DNA of 64,000 bases from UBA6168 sp964508135 (GCA_964508135.1 CAZDSU010000002.1:62001-126000); one strand, 5' to 3'. Positions 17,876 to 26,503 are shown, numbered from the stretch's first letter. A program made the numbers and translations. The notes: generated from the letters alone by a model not told the origin.

Positions 17876-18023
17876 GTTAAGTTGATTTTGAAAATGAGGG
17901 TCGGGGAAAAGTTTGGTTTTTCGAGGTAAGTTGCCCATTGACTTTTAAAATTTGGATAAGTTTAAGGACAACAGCATTTATTTTTCCTTTAGGTGAAATA
18001 AGCAGGCCAAAGGTTGCGTCGGC

Positions 18024-18071
18024 GCAAAAAAAATGCCGAAAGGGCAGTGCTTGCTCGCCCTCTCGGCATTT
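18024..18071 (-). terminator. Rho-independent terminator after the SCP2 gene
   Basis: Read on the minus strand, a stem of 15 bases (plus-strand arms 18031-18045, AAATGCCGAAAGGGC, and 18057-18071, 14 of 15 paired) is followed by a run of eight T residues. It begins 26 bases after the stop codon of the SCP2 protein gene on the same strand. Confidence 0.85.
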
Positions 18072-18096
18072 CAATGACCTCATTGTCCAATGCTCG

Positions 18097-18447
18097 TTAC
18101 ATCATCCCAAACACCTTGGCGTACTTGATGATTTCAGCGGTGTTGGTGATTTTCAGCTTGCCAGTAAACACGGCCATCATTGGGTTCAGTTCGCCCCGCA
18201 GCAGTGCGATAAAGTGCTTTTCCTTGGCGACGATTTTGCACTTGGGTTCGCCCTCAAAATGCTCGAACACCTGCATTATATTGTCCTTCACGATGACGGT
18301 GAACTGCCCGCCACCGTCACCTTCGATGTCGAAGTGGAAATTGGTTTCTACATCTTTCAGCCAGTCCGGGTTGACGGTATCCGGCAGCGTGGTGATGAAG
18401 TCCTTGGCGTTGTGGATGGTGAGCTTCGGAATTTTGCTTAAATCCAT
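18097..18447 (-). CDS. SCP2 sterol-binding-domain protein
   Basis: The 116-residue protein is a single SCP2 domain: FHFDIEGDGGGQFTVIVKDN, CKIVAKEKHFIALLRGELNPMMAVFTGKLKITN and a short last helix AEIIKYAKVFGMM. SCP2 domains bind lipids or acyl chains in a hydrophobic tunnel; ligands in bacteria are mostly unknown. The start at 18447 (MDLSKIPKLT) was chosen over the longer frame from 18492, whose extra residues (MHLSASILNFTTTTT) do not fit the domain. It is 49 bases downstream of the hydrolase gene on the same strand and may share its transcript. Confidence 0.85.
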   Translation of the reverse strand: MDLSKIPKLTIHNAKDFITTLPDTVNPDWLKDVETNFHFDIEGDGGGQFTVIVKDNIMQVFEHFEGEPKCKIVAKEKHFIALLRGELNPMMAVFTGKLKITNTAEIIKYAKVFGMM

Positions 18448-18496
18448 AGTGGTTGTTGTTGTAAAATTTAGAATCGAGGCCGAAAGATGCACATTT

Positions 18497-19324
18497 TCAA
18501 ATAAATCGCTCCATCCATTCTACCAAAAAATGAAGGACTTCATCTTGTTGCGGCTCGTTGTGGATTTCATGTTTCAGACCGTCCCAGCGTTTCCACGTCA
18601 CATCACCTTTGTTGCGCTTCGCAAAATCTGCGGTTCCTTCTGTGCTGGTAATGGGGTCATCGCCGCCGTGCATGAGCAGGGTGGGGCAGGGCATCGTACC
18701 AGTGAATTCATCAAGGAATTTTGCACCTCCAAGCAGTTCGTAGCCAGTCCTCACGGAAATGCGGTTATGGACCAACGGGTCATCCAGGTACGCCTCGATA
18801 ACTGACGGGTCGTTGGATAAACCGTTGACATCCAACCCGTTGTTTTGGGTGAGGCTGTGCCAAACAAAGTTCATCATTTGGGCAAAAACGACGACCCATT
18901 TGGAAGGTTGTTTGGGCAAACGAATCCAAGGCCCGGTGGCGATCATGCCTGTGATGGCTGGCTTTCTTCGCAACACATAGTTCAGGACGACGTTACCGCC
19001 CATGCTATGGCCGTATAGGAAACGGGGTAGGCCGGGATATTTTTCAGCTACCAGTTCCAGAAGCAAGTCCACATCATCGAGCATAGAATCAAGGCCAAGG
19101 GTATGCCCTCGCTTGCCTTCCGTGCGCCCGTGCCCTTGATGGTCGAAACCGATGGTGGCAATCCCCCGCTCCGAAAAAAATTTGGCAACATGGTCGTACC
19201 GGCCGATATGCTCGCCCAATCCATGCACGATGCAGACCACTGCACGGGCATTCGACACTTGCCAATGCCGCAGGTGCAATTTGATTCCAGCCAGATTTTC
19301 TTGTTGAAAATCAATGATTTGCAT
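18497..19324 (-). CDS. Alpha/beta hydrolase, monoacylglycerol-lipase-like
   Basis: This 275-residue protein has the alpha/beta-hydrolase fold. The oxyanion region is CIVHGLGEHIGRY, the nucleophile elbow GHSMGG, and the C-terminal part has LLMHGGDDPITS (acid) and GLKHEIHNEP (His). GFDHQGHGRTEGKRGH before the nucleophile is typical of the monoglyceride lipase/Serine aminopeptidase S33 branch. It probably cleaves lipid esters in the cytoplasm, since no signal peptide is seen. The ATG at 19324 follows a TTG that extends the frame by one codon. Confidence 0.88.
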   Translation of the reverse strand: MQIIDFQQENLAGIKLHLRHWQVSNARAVVCIVHGLGEHIGRYDHVAKFFSERGIATIGFDHQGHGRTEGKRGHTLGLDSMLDDVDLLLELVAEKYPGLPRFLYGHSMGGNVVLNYVLRRKPAITGMIATGPWIRLPKQPSKWVVVFAQMMNFVWHSLTQNNGLDVNGLSNDPSVIEAYLDDPLVHNRISVRTGYELLGGAKFLDEFTGTMPCPTLLMHGGDDPITSTEGTADFAKRNKGDVTWKRWDGLKHEIHNEPQQDEVLHFLVEWMERFI

Positions 19325-19327
19325 CAA

Positions 19328-19690
19328 GTGTTAATTTGAAGTGTAAAAAAGGAAACAGCGCAAACGCAGTTTTGGATTGGCCAAAATTTGCAAAAGCAGG
19401 AAACAGCATCATCGAATCACCGTTCAAGTTAAAGTGATGAATTTTGCAAACCATTTTCGCATGGCAAGGTTAAAGTGGAATGTTGAAAAAAAAGTCCAAA
19501 ATTAAATTTGCCCGATTGTGGTTTTGTCACAAAACAAACCCTAAACTACCCTAAAAATCCCCTTCTAAAATTGCACAAAAAATACGGTTTGGTTGTGTGA
19601 AAATCAGAGAAATCAGTAGTTTTCCTCCTAATAATTCGTAAGCCATACAAAATTTTTTGTGCCTACTTTTGCGACTCAATTTTAGCAGAC
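19328..19690 (+). promoter_or_regulatory. Divergent spacer with a likely nuo operon promoter
   Basis: This 363-nt AT-rich stretch separates the minus-strand hydrolase gene from nuoA and holds no gene that I can support. TACTTTTG at 19664-19671 matches the Bacteroidota -7 element TAnnTTTG and would give a start of transcription about 10-15 bases before the nuoA ATG. A matching TTTG -33 element is not seen at the usual distance, so the promoter call is tentative. The region also carries runs of A and T without clear symmetry. Confidence 0.4.
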
Positions 19691-20044
19691 ATGAATCCAT
19701 ATCTTCCGATTTTGATGGTTTTTGCGGTGGCGCTTGGCTTCGTGGTGGTCACGTTGTTTGCCACCCACCTGCTCGGCCCCAAGCGCAAAACCGCTGTCAA
19801 AGATGAGGCATTTGAGTGCGGCATCGAGTCAATTGGCGATGCTCGCTCTCCAGTTTCCATCAAATATTTCCTGGTAGCCATCCTCTTTGTCCTGTTCGAT
19901 GTGGAGGTGATTTTCATGTACCCCTGGGCCGTCAATTTCAAAGAACTTGGCCTCAAAGGTTTGCTTGAAATGTTCACTTTCATGGCCGTGCTCTTCATAG
20001 GATTGATGTACATCTTCCGGAAAGGGGCGCTGAAATGGGAATGA
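19691..20044 (+). CDS. nuoA: NADH-quinone oxidoreductase subunit A
   Basis: This 117-residue protein has three membrane helices (about 5-25, 60-80, 88-108) and the conserved loop KDEAFECGIESIGDARSPVSIKYFLVAILF. It is a small membrane-arm subunit of complex I near the quinone site. It opens a complete nuo operon in the order A to N. The stop codon is followed after four bases by the left arm of an inverted repeat. Confidence 0.97.
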   Translation: MNPYLPILMVFAVALGFVVVTLFATHLLGPKRKTAVKDEAFECGIESIGDARSPVSIKYFLVAILFVLFDVEVIFMYPWAVNFKELGLKGLLEMFTFMAVLFIGLMYIFRKGALKWE

Positions 20045-20048
20045 GGGG

Positions 20049-20213
20049 ATTGCGGATTTGGGATTGCGGATTTCGGATTAGGTGCCGAAGCTCGTTGGCT
20101 CAAATCTGCAACTGAAATTAAGTGAGTTAAACGATTGTCATTTTGAGGGTTATGGATGAAGTGGCCGATACCCGTCGCCCCCAATCCGAAATCCGCAATC
20201 CGAATTCCGCAAT
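20049..20213 (+). repeat. Inverted repeat in the nuoA/nuoB spacer
   Basis: The 31-base arms at 20049-20079 and 20183-20213 pair at 29 of 31 positions. They are built of ATTGCGGATT words, the same words used in the nuoK/nuoL spacer. The last bases of the right arm include the first two bases of the nuoB ATG. The 103-base loop shows no gene of its own. Confidence 0.9.
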
Positions 20214-20757
20214 GAACATTGACATCCATCCAGAAAATACGCCGCCCGGCATTGAAGGCCACGGCTTCTTCGCCACCTCGCTCGATAAGGTGGTGGGCCT
20301 CGCCCGTGCCAATTCGCTGTGGCCGCTGCCCTTCGCCACCTCTTGCTGCGGCATCGAATTCATGGCGACCATGGCCAGCCACTACGACCTTGGCCGCTTC
20401 GGTGCCGAGCGCCTCAGCTTCTCCGCCCGTCAGGCCGACTTGCTGATGGTGATGGGCACCATTGCGAAGAAAATGGGCCCCATCCTCCGGCAGGTTTACG
20501 AGCAAATGGCCGAGCCAAAATGGGTGCTTTCGATGGGCGCCTGCGCCAGCAGTGGCGGCATCTTCGACACATACTCGGTTTTGCAGGGCATTGACCGCAT
20601 TATCCCCGTGGACGTGTACATCCCCGGCTGCCCGCCCCGCCCTGAACAGGTGCTGGGCGGTATTTTGAAGATTCAGGAATTGGCCAAAAACGAAAGCCTG
20701 CGCAGGCGTCACTCGCAGGAATACAAGGAAATGCAGGCTGCTTACGGCATGGAATGA
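20212..20757 (+). CDS. nuoB: NADH-quinone oxidoreductase subunit B
   Basis: This 181-residue subunit carries the terminal [4Fe-4S] cluster N2 that hands electrons to quinone. The four ligands are Cys45 and Cys46 (ATSCCGIEFMA), Cys111 (GACASSGG) and Cys140 (PGCPPRPE). An upstream in-frame ATG at 20143 would add 23 residues encoded by the spacer inverted repeat, so I chose 20212 (MNIDIHPENTPPG). Its stop codon overlaps the first base of the next inverted repeat. Confidence 0.96.
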   Translation: MNIDIHPENTPPGIEGHGFFATSLDKVVGLARANSLWPLPFATSCCGIEFMATMASHYDLGRFGAERLSFSARQADLLMVMGTIAKKMGPILRQVYEQMAEPKWVLSMGACASSGGIFDTYSVLQGIDRIIPVDVYIPGCPPRPEQVLGGILKIQELAKNESLRRRHSQEYKEMQAAYGME

Positions 20758-20899
20758 CCCCTGACCCCTAAAGGGGAACCAAGGGAGTTCATTCACAGCT
20801 TAATTTCAAACAACAAAAAGACAAGTTGTCTCAGAATAATAAGCATTTAGCTTATTTTTTGAGAGAACGGATTTAGGTTCCCCTTAAGGGGTCAGGGGT
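20757..20899 (+). repeat. Nested inverted repeat in the nuoB/nuoC spacer (CCCCTGACCCC family)
   Basis: The 24-base arms at 20757-20780 and 20876-20899 pair at 23 of 24 positions. Each arm is itself a small palindrome (CCCCTAAAGGGG or CCCCTTAAGGGG). The left arm begins at the last base of the nuoB stop codon and the right arm ends two bases before the nuoC ATG, so the element exactly fills the spacer. A close relative sits in the nuoG/nuoH spacer. Confidence 0.9.
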
Positions 20900-20901
20900 A
20901 A

Positions 20902-21423
20902 ATGACAGCAACGCAACCACATATTGATTGGATGGAAGCAGTCACCGGACGGCTTCAAGCACAGTTTGGGGAAAACATCCTGAGCATCGAGCAGTCCTAC
21001 GACTTCCCCGTCGTAGTCATTGTAAAGCAAAGCCTGATGGACGTGCTTTCCTTCCTGAAAAACGACCCAGACATGGGCTTCGCCTTCCTGACCACGCTTT
21101 GTGGCTTGCATATTCCCAGCTACGAAGGTGGCGAGTTCGGCATGATGTACCAGTTGCAGAACATGCAGCAAAACCGCCGCTTGCGCATCAAAATCTTCAT
21201 GCCGGAAAGTGATATTGACGTTCCAACCACCACCAACCTTTGGCCAGCGGCCAACTGGATGGAACGGCAGGAGTACGATTTCTTCGGGTTCAATTTCGTG
21301 GGCCACCCTGATTTGCGCCGCATATTGAACATGGACGAGATGAATTATTTCCCCATGCGCAAGCAATATCCACTGGAAGACCTTGGGAAACATGATAAAG
21401 ACGATGCGAAGTTTGGGCGGTAA
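20902..21423 (+). CDS. nuoC: NADH-quinone oxidoreductase subunit C (30 kDa)
   Basis: The 173-residue protein is a peripheral-arm subunit of complex I. The 30 kDa signature is seen at 121-130 (ERQEYDFFGF), followed by GHPDLRRILNMDEM. It is a separate gene from nuoD, unlike the fused NuoCD of enterobacteria. The ATG lies two bases after the spacer inverted repeat. Confidence 0.95.
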   Translation: MTATQPHIDWMEAVTGRLQAQFGENILSIEQSYDFPVVVIVKQSLMDVLSFLKNDPDMGFAFLTTLCGLHIPSYEGGEFGMMYQLQNMQQNRRLRIKIFMPESDIDVPTTTNLWPAANWMERQEYDFFGFNFVGHPDLRRILNMDEMNYFPMRKQYPLEDLGKHDKDDAKFGR

Positions 21424-21433
21424 TCCCGTGAAC

Positions 21434-21466
21434 AACGTCGGGGAGGTTCAAAACCTCCCCGACGTT
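21434..21466 (+). repeat. Perfect hairpin in the nuoC/nuoD spacer
   Basis: A 15-bp perfect stem (AACGTCGGGGAGGTT at 21434-21448, complement at 21452-21466) closes a three-base loop. No T run follows and the operon continues, so it is more likely a stability or processing hairpin, or a leaky terminator, than a true operon end. Confidence 0.88.
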
Positions 21467-21480
21467 TGCCATAGCTAAAA

Positions 21481-22680
21481 ATGACAGAAAATCAAACCAT
21501 ACCACTTCCAGAAAAGGAATACGTGACCCTCAACCTTGGCCCCACGCACCCTGCCACGCACGGCATTTTCCAGAACGTGCTGAAAATGGACGGGGAAATC
21601 ATCGTGTCCAGCCAGGCGACCATCGGCTACATCCACCGGGCGTTCGAAAAGCTGGCCGAGCGGAGGCCCTACAACCAAATCGCCCCCATCACCGACCGTC
21701 TCAACTACTGCTCTGCCCCCATCAACAACATGGGCTGGCACATGACCGTGGAAAAGCTTATCGGCTGCGAAGTGCCCAAGCGGGCGCAGTACATCCGAGT
21801 CATTATCATGGAATTGGCCCGCATCGCCGACCATATCATCTGCGATTCGGTCATCGGAGTGGACACCGGGGCGCTCTCAGGTTTCCTCTACATCTTTCAG
21901 GAGCGGGAACATATCTACGAGATTTTCGAGGAAGTCTGCGGTGCCCGTTTGACCACAAACACAGGCCGCATCGGCGGCATGGAGCGTGATTTTTCGCCGA
22001 AGGCGTGGGAGAAACTGGAGTATTTCGTGAAGCATTTTCCCGAAAAATTGCAAGAATTTGAGAACCTGCTGCTCCGCAACCGCATCTTCATGGACCGCAC
22101 CATCAACGTCGGGCCGATAAGTGCCGAGCGGGCATTGGCCTACGGCTTCACCGGCCCCAACCTCCGTGCTGCTGGCATTGACTACGACGTGCGGGTGGCG
22201 AACCCTTACAGCAGCTATGAGGATTTTGAGTTCGACATCCCCGTGGGCACCAACGGCGACACTTACGACCGCTTCATGGTGCGCCTCGAAGAAATGAAAC
22301 AGAGCCTCGGCATCATCAAACAGGCGATGAAGAACATGCCGGACGGCCCCATTTATTCCCCCGATGTGCCGGAATTCTACCTGCCGCCGAAGGAGGATGT
22401 GTACTCCAAAATGGAGGCGCTGATTTACCAGTTCAAAATCGTGATGGGCGAGATGGACGTGCCAAAGGGCGAGGTCTATCACGCCGTCGAAGGCGGCAAC
22501 GGCGAACTTGGCTTCTACCTCATCAGCGATGGGGGACGGACGCCGTTCCGACTGCATTTTCGTCGGCCCTGCTTCATCTACTACCAGGCGTACCCGGAGA
22601 TGATAAAGGGGGCGATGTTGAGCGATGCGATTTTGACGATGAGCAGTATGAATGTGATTGCGGGGGAGTTGGATGCGTAG
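21481..22680 (+). CDS. nuoD: NADH-quinone oxidoreductase subunit D (49 kDa)
   Basis: This 399-residue protein forms the quinone-binding cavity together with NuoB. Family features are NLGPTHPATHGI near the N-terminus (about 18-29), the GYIHRAFEKLAE stretch, TGRIGGMERDF, and the C-terminal FRLHFRRPCFIYYQ and SMNVIAGELDA. Length and ends agree with the family. It is followed by the first copy of the large GGGGGATGTC spacer element. Confidence 0.96.
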   Translation: MTENQTIPLPEKEYVTLNLGPTHPATHGIFQNVLKMDGEIIVSSQATIGYIHRAFEKLAERRPYNQIAPITDRLNYCSAPINNMGWHMTVEKLIGCEVPKRAQYIRVIIMELARIADHIICDSVIGVDTGALSGFLYIFQEREHIYEIFEEVCGARLTTNTGRIGGMERDFSPKAWEKLEYFVKHFPEKLQEFENLLLRNRIFMDRTINVGPISAERALAYGFTGPNLRAAGIDYDVRVANPYSSYEDFEFDIPVGTNGDTYDRFMVRLEEMKQSLGIIKQAMKNMPDGPIYSPDVPEFYLPPKEDVYSKMEALIYQFKIVMGEMDVPKGEVYHAVEGGNGELGFYLISDGGRTPFRLHFRRPCFIYYQAYPEMIKGAMLSDAILTMSSMNVIAGELDA

Positions 22681-22717
22681 TCCAAACCCCTTTTAAATAT
22701 TTGGTAGAATGGAAGAT

Positions 22718-22913
22718 TCTGCCGGGACGACATCCCCCTAACCCCCTTCAAAGGGGGAATTCGAGTGTGCTAACTTGTTCATTTTTAGCATTTTATGAAA
22801 GCGTTGATAGAAAACCTACATTCTTTTTTCTTCGATTAAACGCTAAAAATGAAAATTGAAGCAGTCCCAAATTCCCCCTTTGAAGGGGGTTAGGGGGATG
22901 TCGTCCCGGCAGA
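22718..22913 (+). repeat. Spacer element, family with GGGGGATGTC ends, copy 1 (nuoD/nuoE)
   Basis: Perfect 44-base inverted arms lie at 22718-22761 and 22870-22913, separated by 108 bases. Each arm holds an inner palindrome (CCCCCTTCAAAGGGGG). A second, 12-base pair of arms lies inside (22778-22789 and 22842-22853). Sequence just inside the right arm (GAAAATTGAAGCAGTCC) is shared with the two other copies at 26504-26671 and 27109-27275, so the copies are related beyond their ends. The right arm ends ten bases before the nuoE ATG. Confidence 0.92.
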
Positions 22914-22923
22914 CAAGAACAAT

Positions 22924-23445
22924 ATGACCACAACTCAAAACATAAAATTCTCCGACGAAACGCTCGCCCTCGTGCAGCGAATCATCCGCCGCTACCCGGA
23001 GGGCCGCCAGAAATCGGCGCTACTCCCGCTGCTGCACCTCGCACAGGCCGAGTTCGACGGCTGGCTGAGCGTCCCGGTAATGGACTACGTGGCCTCGCTG
23101 CTCGACATCCAGCCTATCGAGGTGTATGAAGTAGCCTCGTTTTACAGCATGTTCAACCTGAAGCCGGTCGGCAAGTGCCTCATCGAGGTATGCCACACCA
23201 GCTCCTGCTGGCTGCTGGGGGCGGAGGACATCGTGCGGCACCTGGAGCAGAAGCTCGGCATCAGGAAAGGCCAGACCACGCCCGATGGAAAGTTCACCCT
23301 CAAGACCGTCGAATGCCTCGGCTCTTGCGGCACGGCTCCGATGATGATGATTGGGGCGCAGTTCTTCGAGAACCTGACGCTGGAAAAGGTGGATGCGATT
23401 GTGGGGGAATGGGATGGGAAGGGGGAAAGGAGTCGGTATTGTTGA
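22924..23445 (+). CDS. nuoE: NADH-quinone oxidoreductase subunit E (24 kDa)
   Basis: The 173-residue protein has a thioredoxin-like [2Fe-2S] domain with ligands Cys90 and Cys95 (CHTSSC) and Cys131 and Cys135 (CLGSC). It works with NuoF in NADH oxidation at the tip of the complex. In a normal nuo operon nuoF would follow directly; here three unrelated genes stand between them. Confidence 0.95.
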   Translation: MTTTQNIKFSDETLALVQRIIRRYPEGRQKSALLPLLHLAQAEFDGWLSVPVMDYVASLLDIQPIEVYEVASFYSMFNLKPVGKCLIEVCHTSSCWLLGAEDIVRHLEQKLGIRKGQTTPDGKFTLKTVECLGSCGTAPMMMIGAQFFENLTLEKVDAIVGEWDGKGERSRYC

Positions 23446-23463
23446 AATGAAAAAAATATTGAA

Positions 23464-24159
23464 ATGGAAAGAGAGTCACTAATTAAAGAACTAAAAGAAA
23501 TAGAGAAGGAAATTTGGAGCATAGGCGGTGTTCCAGACGGTATAGTTAATCTTAACGAATACCTAAATGCTGACTTCAAAATCATGTGGGTTCTAAAAGA
23601 AGCAAATAGCCCAGATGATAAAGAATGGAGCATGATAGGAGCATTGAATGACGGCTATCTTAAAATAGAAAATGGAATTAGGAATGGATGGGGAAGAACT
23701 TTTAATCCCATAGTTTATACAACAGTTGGTATATTCAGCAATAAGAATTGGGGTAAAATAAACTGGGTCAAAGACGAGCCAGACCTAATTGACATTTTGA
23801 AAAAGATAGCATTTATAAATGTAAAGAAAGTTCCTGGCAACTCAGTTTGCGATAACGAACAAATGAAATCTTTTTTTCAACAAAATAAGGCAATACTGAA
23901 AAGACAAATAAAATTGTCAGAGCCTGATGTTATTATATGTGGCAATACTTTTTGGTTAATTCAGAATGAATTAGAAATTGAAGACTTTACACCGGTTAAG
24001 AATTTCTCAACGGAATTCCCGATCAATTACTTTTACTCGCCAAAAAGATTGGTCATAGATGCCTATCACCCCAATAATAGAAGTGTATCTCAAGAAGATT
24101 ACTGTGACAGTATTATTGAGGCAGTTATCAATTGGAATAGAAACTTTAGAGTGAAATAA
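23464..24159 (+). CDS. Hypothetical AT-rich protein inserted in the nuo operon, possibly uracil-DNA-glycosylase-like fold
   Basis: The 231-residue product has no firm family match. Some stretches recall the uracil-DNA glycosylase superfamily: KIMWVLKEAN near the start, IAFINVKKVPGN in the middle, PDVIICGNTF, and VIDAYHPNNR near the end, in the order of the superfamily's motifs. This is a weak resemblance by eye. Its base composition is about one third G+C in the lines I counted, well below the nuo genes on both sides, which points to recent arrival. It starts 18 nt after nuoE and is followed after eight bases by the nucleotidyltransferase gene. Confidence 0.6.
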   Translation: MERESLIKELKEIEKEIWSIGGVPDGIVNLNEYLNADFKIMWVLKEANSPDDKEWSMIGALNDGYLKIENGIRNGWGRTFNPIVYTTVGIFSNKNWGKINWVKDEPDLIDILKKIAFINVKKVPGNSVCDNEQMKSFFQQNKAILKRQIKLSEPDVIICGNTFWLIQNELEIEDFTPVKNFSTEFPINYFYSPKRLVIDAYHPNNRSVSQEDYCDSIIEAVINWNRNFRVK

Positions 24160-24167
24160 ATCATACA

Positions 24168-24692
24168 ATGGACAAATCCACCCTCATCAACGCCCTACAA
24201 GAATTGGACAAGGAAGTTTCCAAACCCTGCAACATCGTCATGGTTGGCGGGGCAGCGATGATTGTGCATTTCGGGGCATTCCGGGCGACGATGGACGTGG
24301 ACGTAATCATTGACCCGGAAAGTTCAGCGATGGTGAAAATCGCAGCCAAAAAGGTGGCGGCGAAACTGAATTTGGACGAAGATTGGTTGAACGATGGGGT
24401 GAAGGGGTTTAGCCATATTTTGCCGCCCGATTTTCAAAACTACTTGAGCTTGCTCGACATCAAGCTGGAAAATTTGAAAATCTATGCCCTTGGATTGGCG
24501 GAGCAATTGGCCATGAAAATCATAGCCCTTCGGGAACAGGACTTGGAAGACATCGAAGTTTTGTTGCCAAAGGTCAATGATTTGCAGCGGAGGCGGCTTT
24601 TGGGCAACATGGAACGGATAGCACAGTTTCGGCCCGATTGGGCGCAGAAAATTCAATACTTTTTAGAAGAACAGGGATGGAAGACAAACTAA
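24168..24692 (+). CDS. DUF6036-type nucleotidyltransferase
   Basis: The 174-residue protein has the nucleotidyltransferase pattern VMVGGAAMIVHFGAFRATMDVDVI (GG about residue 25, Asp-x-Asp at about 42-46). It then has ALGLAEQLAMKIIALREQDLEDIEVLL, where a Lys and a closing Asp motif resemble the DUF6036/AbiEii group. Members of that group include toxins that modify tRNA. It overlaps the following gene by 16 bases, a tight coupling like a two-gene toxin-antitoxin module. The toxin role is inference. Confidence 0.75.
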   Translation: MDKSTLINALQELDKEVSKPCNIVMVGGAAMIVHFGAFRATMDVDVIIDPESSAMVKIAAKKVAAKLNLDEDWLNDGVKGFSHILPPDFQNYLSLLDIKLENLKIYALGLAEQLAMKIIALREQDLEDIEVLLPKVNDLQRRRLLGNMERIAQFRPDWAQKIQYFLEEQGWKTN

Positions 24693-25150
24693 ATCATTTA
24701 TTTCAAAACTGGCAGCAATTCGGCGCTGCGGTGCTGGTCGCTCAGTCTGAGCCGACGGGTGGCGAAGCTGTTTCAGCGGAACAACTCATTGCTGAAAGCA
24801 CCAAGTATTGCCGCCACTCCGGTCGTTTGACTTGGGTGGTGTTGGATTGGATGATGAAAAACAAATTGGAAGTCAATGTGCCAATATTGCTGAAAGCAAC
24901 GAAGGAAACAGGTGATTTGGCGGTACTTGGCCTCTTGGCCAATGCTGCCCAAGAACAGTCTCCCAACGCCATTTTTGAAAAAATAATGAAGGGTTGCAAG
25001 CCTAACCCAGCTCCGGATTTTTTCTTTTTCAGGATAAAAAACAGCCAACTGGCATCCCGGCTCACGATGGAAAACCCACTGCCCATTTTCCAGAAATGGA
25101 ATTTCTGGTGCAATGAATTGAGGTACTTGAACCAAAAAGCGACTGCTTGA
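24677..25150 (+). CDS. Hypothetical partner protein of the nucleotidyltransferase
   Basis: This 157-residue protein of unknown family is mostly helical by composition (LLKATKETGDLAVLGLLANAAQ) with an aromatic patch (FFFFRIKNSQLASRL) and a Trp-rich end (FQKWNFWCNELRYL). The ATG at 24677 lies inside the end of the preceding gene; the longer frame from 24638 overlaps it even more and was rejected. Its stop codon shares one base with the nuoF ATG (TGATG), so nuoF translation is probably coupled to it. It may be the second part of a two-gene cassette with the nucleotidyltransferase. Confidence 0.6.
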   Translation: MEDKLNHLFQNWQQFGAAVLVAQSEPTGGEAVSAEQLIAESTKYCRHSGRLTWVVLDWMMKNKLEVNVPILLKATKETGDLAVLGLLANAAQEQSPNAIFEKIMKGCKPNPAPDFFFFRIKNSQLASRLTMENPLPIFQKWNFWCNELRYLNQKATA

Positions 25151-26493
25151 TGTCTCGAAAAATATTATTGAAAAACGACCATATCCCCGGCATCCACACC
25201 TTGGAGGTGTACCGCCAGCACGGCGGCTACGAGTCCTTGAAGAAGGCGCTCGGCATGGCCCCCGATGACATCGTGGAGGAGGTGAAGAAGTCTGGCTTGC
25301 GTGGCCGGGGCGGAGCGGGCTTCCCCACGGGCATGAAGTGGAGCTTTTTGGCGAAGCCGGAGGGCGTTCCCCGCTACCTCGTCTGCAATGCCGACGAGAG
25401 CGAACCCGGCACCTTCAAGGACCGTTACCTGATGGAGCTTATCCCGCACCTGCTCATCGAGGGCATGATTGCCAGCAGCTATGCGCTGGGGGCGAGGACT
25501 TCGTACATCTACATCCGGGGCGAGTATTTCTACATCCTGCGCATCCTCGAAATGGCGATTGACGAGGCTTACGCCGCCGGGCTGCTCGGCGAGAACATCC
25601 TCGGCAGCGGCTTTTCGCACGATTGCTACGTGCAAATCGGGGCGGGCGCCTACATCTGCGGCGAGGAGACCGCCCTCCTCGAAAGCCTCGAAGGCAAGCG
25701 TGGCAACCCCCGCATCAAGCCACCGTTCCCGGCGGTGAAGGGGCTTTGGGATTGCCCCACCGTAGTAAACAATGTGGAAACAATTGCCGCCGTCGTGCCC
25801 ATCATTGAAATGGGCGGCGACGCCTACGCAGGCATTGGCATCGGCAAGAGCACGGGCACGAAGCTCATCTCGGCCAGCGGCCACATCAACAAGCCGGGGG
25901 TTTACGAAATCGAACTTGGCGTTCCCGTGGAGGAGTTCATCTACTCCGACGAATACTGCGGCGGCATCCGCAACGGCAAGGACTTGAAGGCGGTGGTGGC
26001 GGGCGGTTCGTCTGTGCCCATCCTTCCCAAGCACCTCATCCTGAAAACTGCCGCTGGAGAACCCCGCCTCATGAGCTACGAGAGCCTCGGCGATGGCGGC
26101 TTCGCAACGGGCACCATGCTCGGCAGCGGCGGCTTCATCGTCATGGACGAAGACACGAGCATCGTGAAGAACCTCTACACCTTCTCCCGTTTCTACCACC
26201 ACGAGAGCTGCGGCCAGTGCAGCCCCTGTCGGGAAGGCACGGGCTGGATGGAACGCATCCTCAAAAAAATCCTCGACGGCAATGGCACTTTGGCGGACAT
26301 TGACCTGCTCTGGGACATCCAAAGCAAAATCGAGGGCAAGACCATCTGCCCGCTTGGTGAAGCAGCGGCTTGGCCTGTTGCGGCAGCGATCCGGCATTTC
26401 CGGCATGAGTTTGAGGAGTATGTGACGAGGCCGGAGGGGATTAGGGATGTAAGGCATTATTATCGGTTGAATCGGTTGGAGGGTGTGGGGTAA
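25150..26493 (+). CDS. nuoF: NADH-quinone oxidoreductase subunit F (51 kDa)
   Basis: The 447-residue protein binds NADH, FMN and a [4Fe-4S] cluster. The glycine-rich loop is GRGGAGFPTG (52-61), and cluster ligands are Cys354, Cys357, Cys360 (ESCGQCSPCREGT) and Cys400. I chose the ATG at 25150, which overlaps the stop codon of the inserted gene before it by one base; a TTG one codon upstream is possible. Length is normal for the family. Confidence 0.96.
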   Translation: MSRKILLKNDHIPGIHTLEVYRQHGGYESLKKALGMAPDDIVEEVKKSGLRGRGGAGFPTGMKWSFLAKPEGVPRYLVCNADESEPGTFKDRYLMELIPHLLIEGMIASSYALGARTSYIYIRGEYFYILRILEMAIDEAYAAGLLGENILGSGFSHDCYVQIGAGAYICGEETALLESLEGKRGNPRIKPPFPAVKGLWDCPTVVNNVETIAAVVPIIEMGGDAYAGIGIGKSTGTKLISASGHINKPGVYEIELGVPVEEFIYSDEYCGGIRNGKDLKAVVAGGSSVPILPKHLILKTAAGEPRLMSYESLGDGGFATGTMLGSGGFIVMDEDTSIVKNLYTFSRFYHHESCGQCSPCREGTGWMERILKKILDGNGTLADIDLLWDIQSKIEGKTICPLGEAAAWPVAAAIRHFRHEFEEYVTRPEGIRDVRHYYRLNRLEGVG

Positions 26494-26503
26494 TTGCGAG
26501 GGC

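Noticed and set aside
21434..21466. True transcription terminator between nuoC and nuoD
   Set aside because: There is no T run and the operon clearly continues, so I list it only as a hairpin.
25165..26457. 430-codon open frame on the minus strand opposite nuoF
   Set aside because: It is the shadow of a high-G+C gene with strong codon bias; its protein is low in known motifs and rich in Ala/His/Arg, and nuoF is certain on the plus strand.
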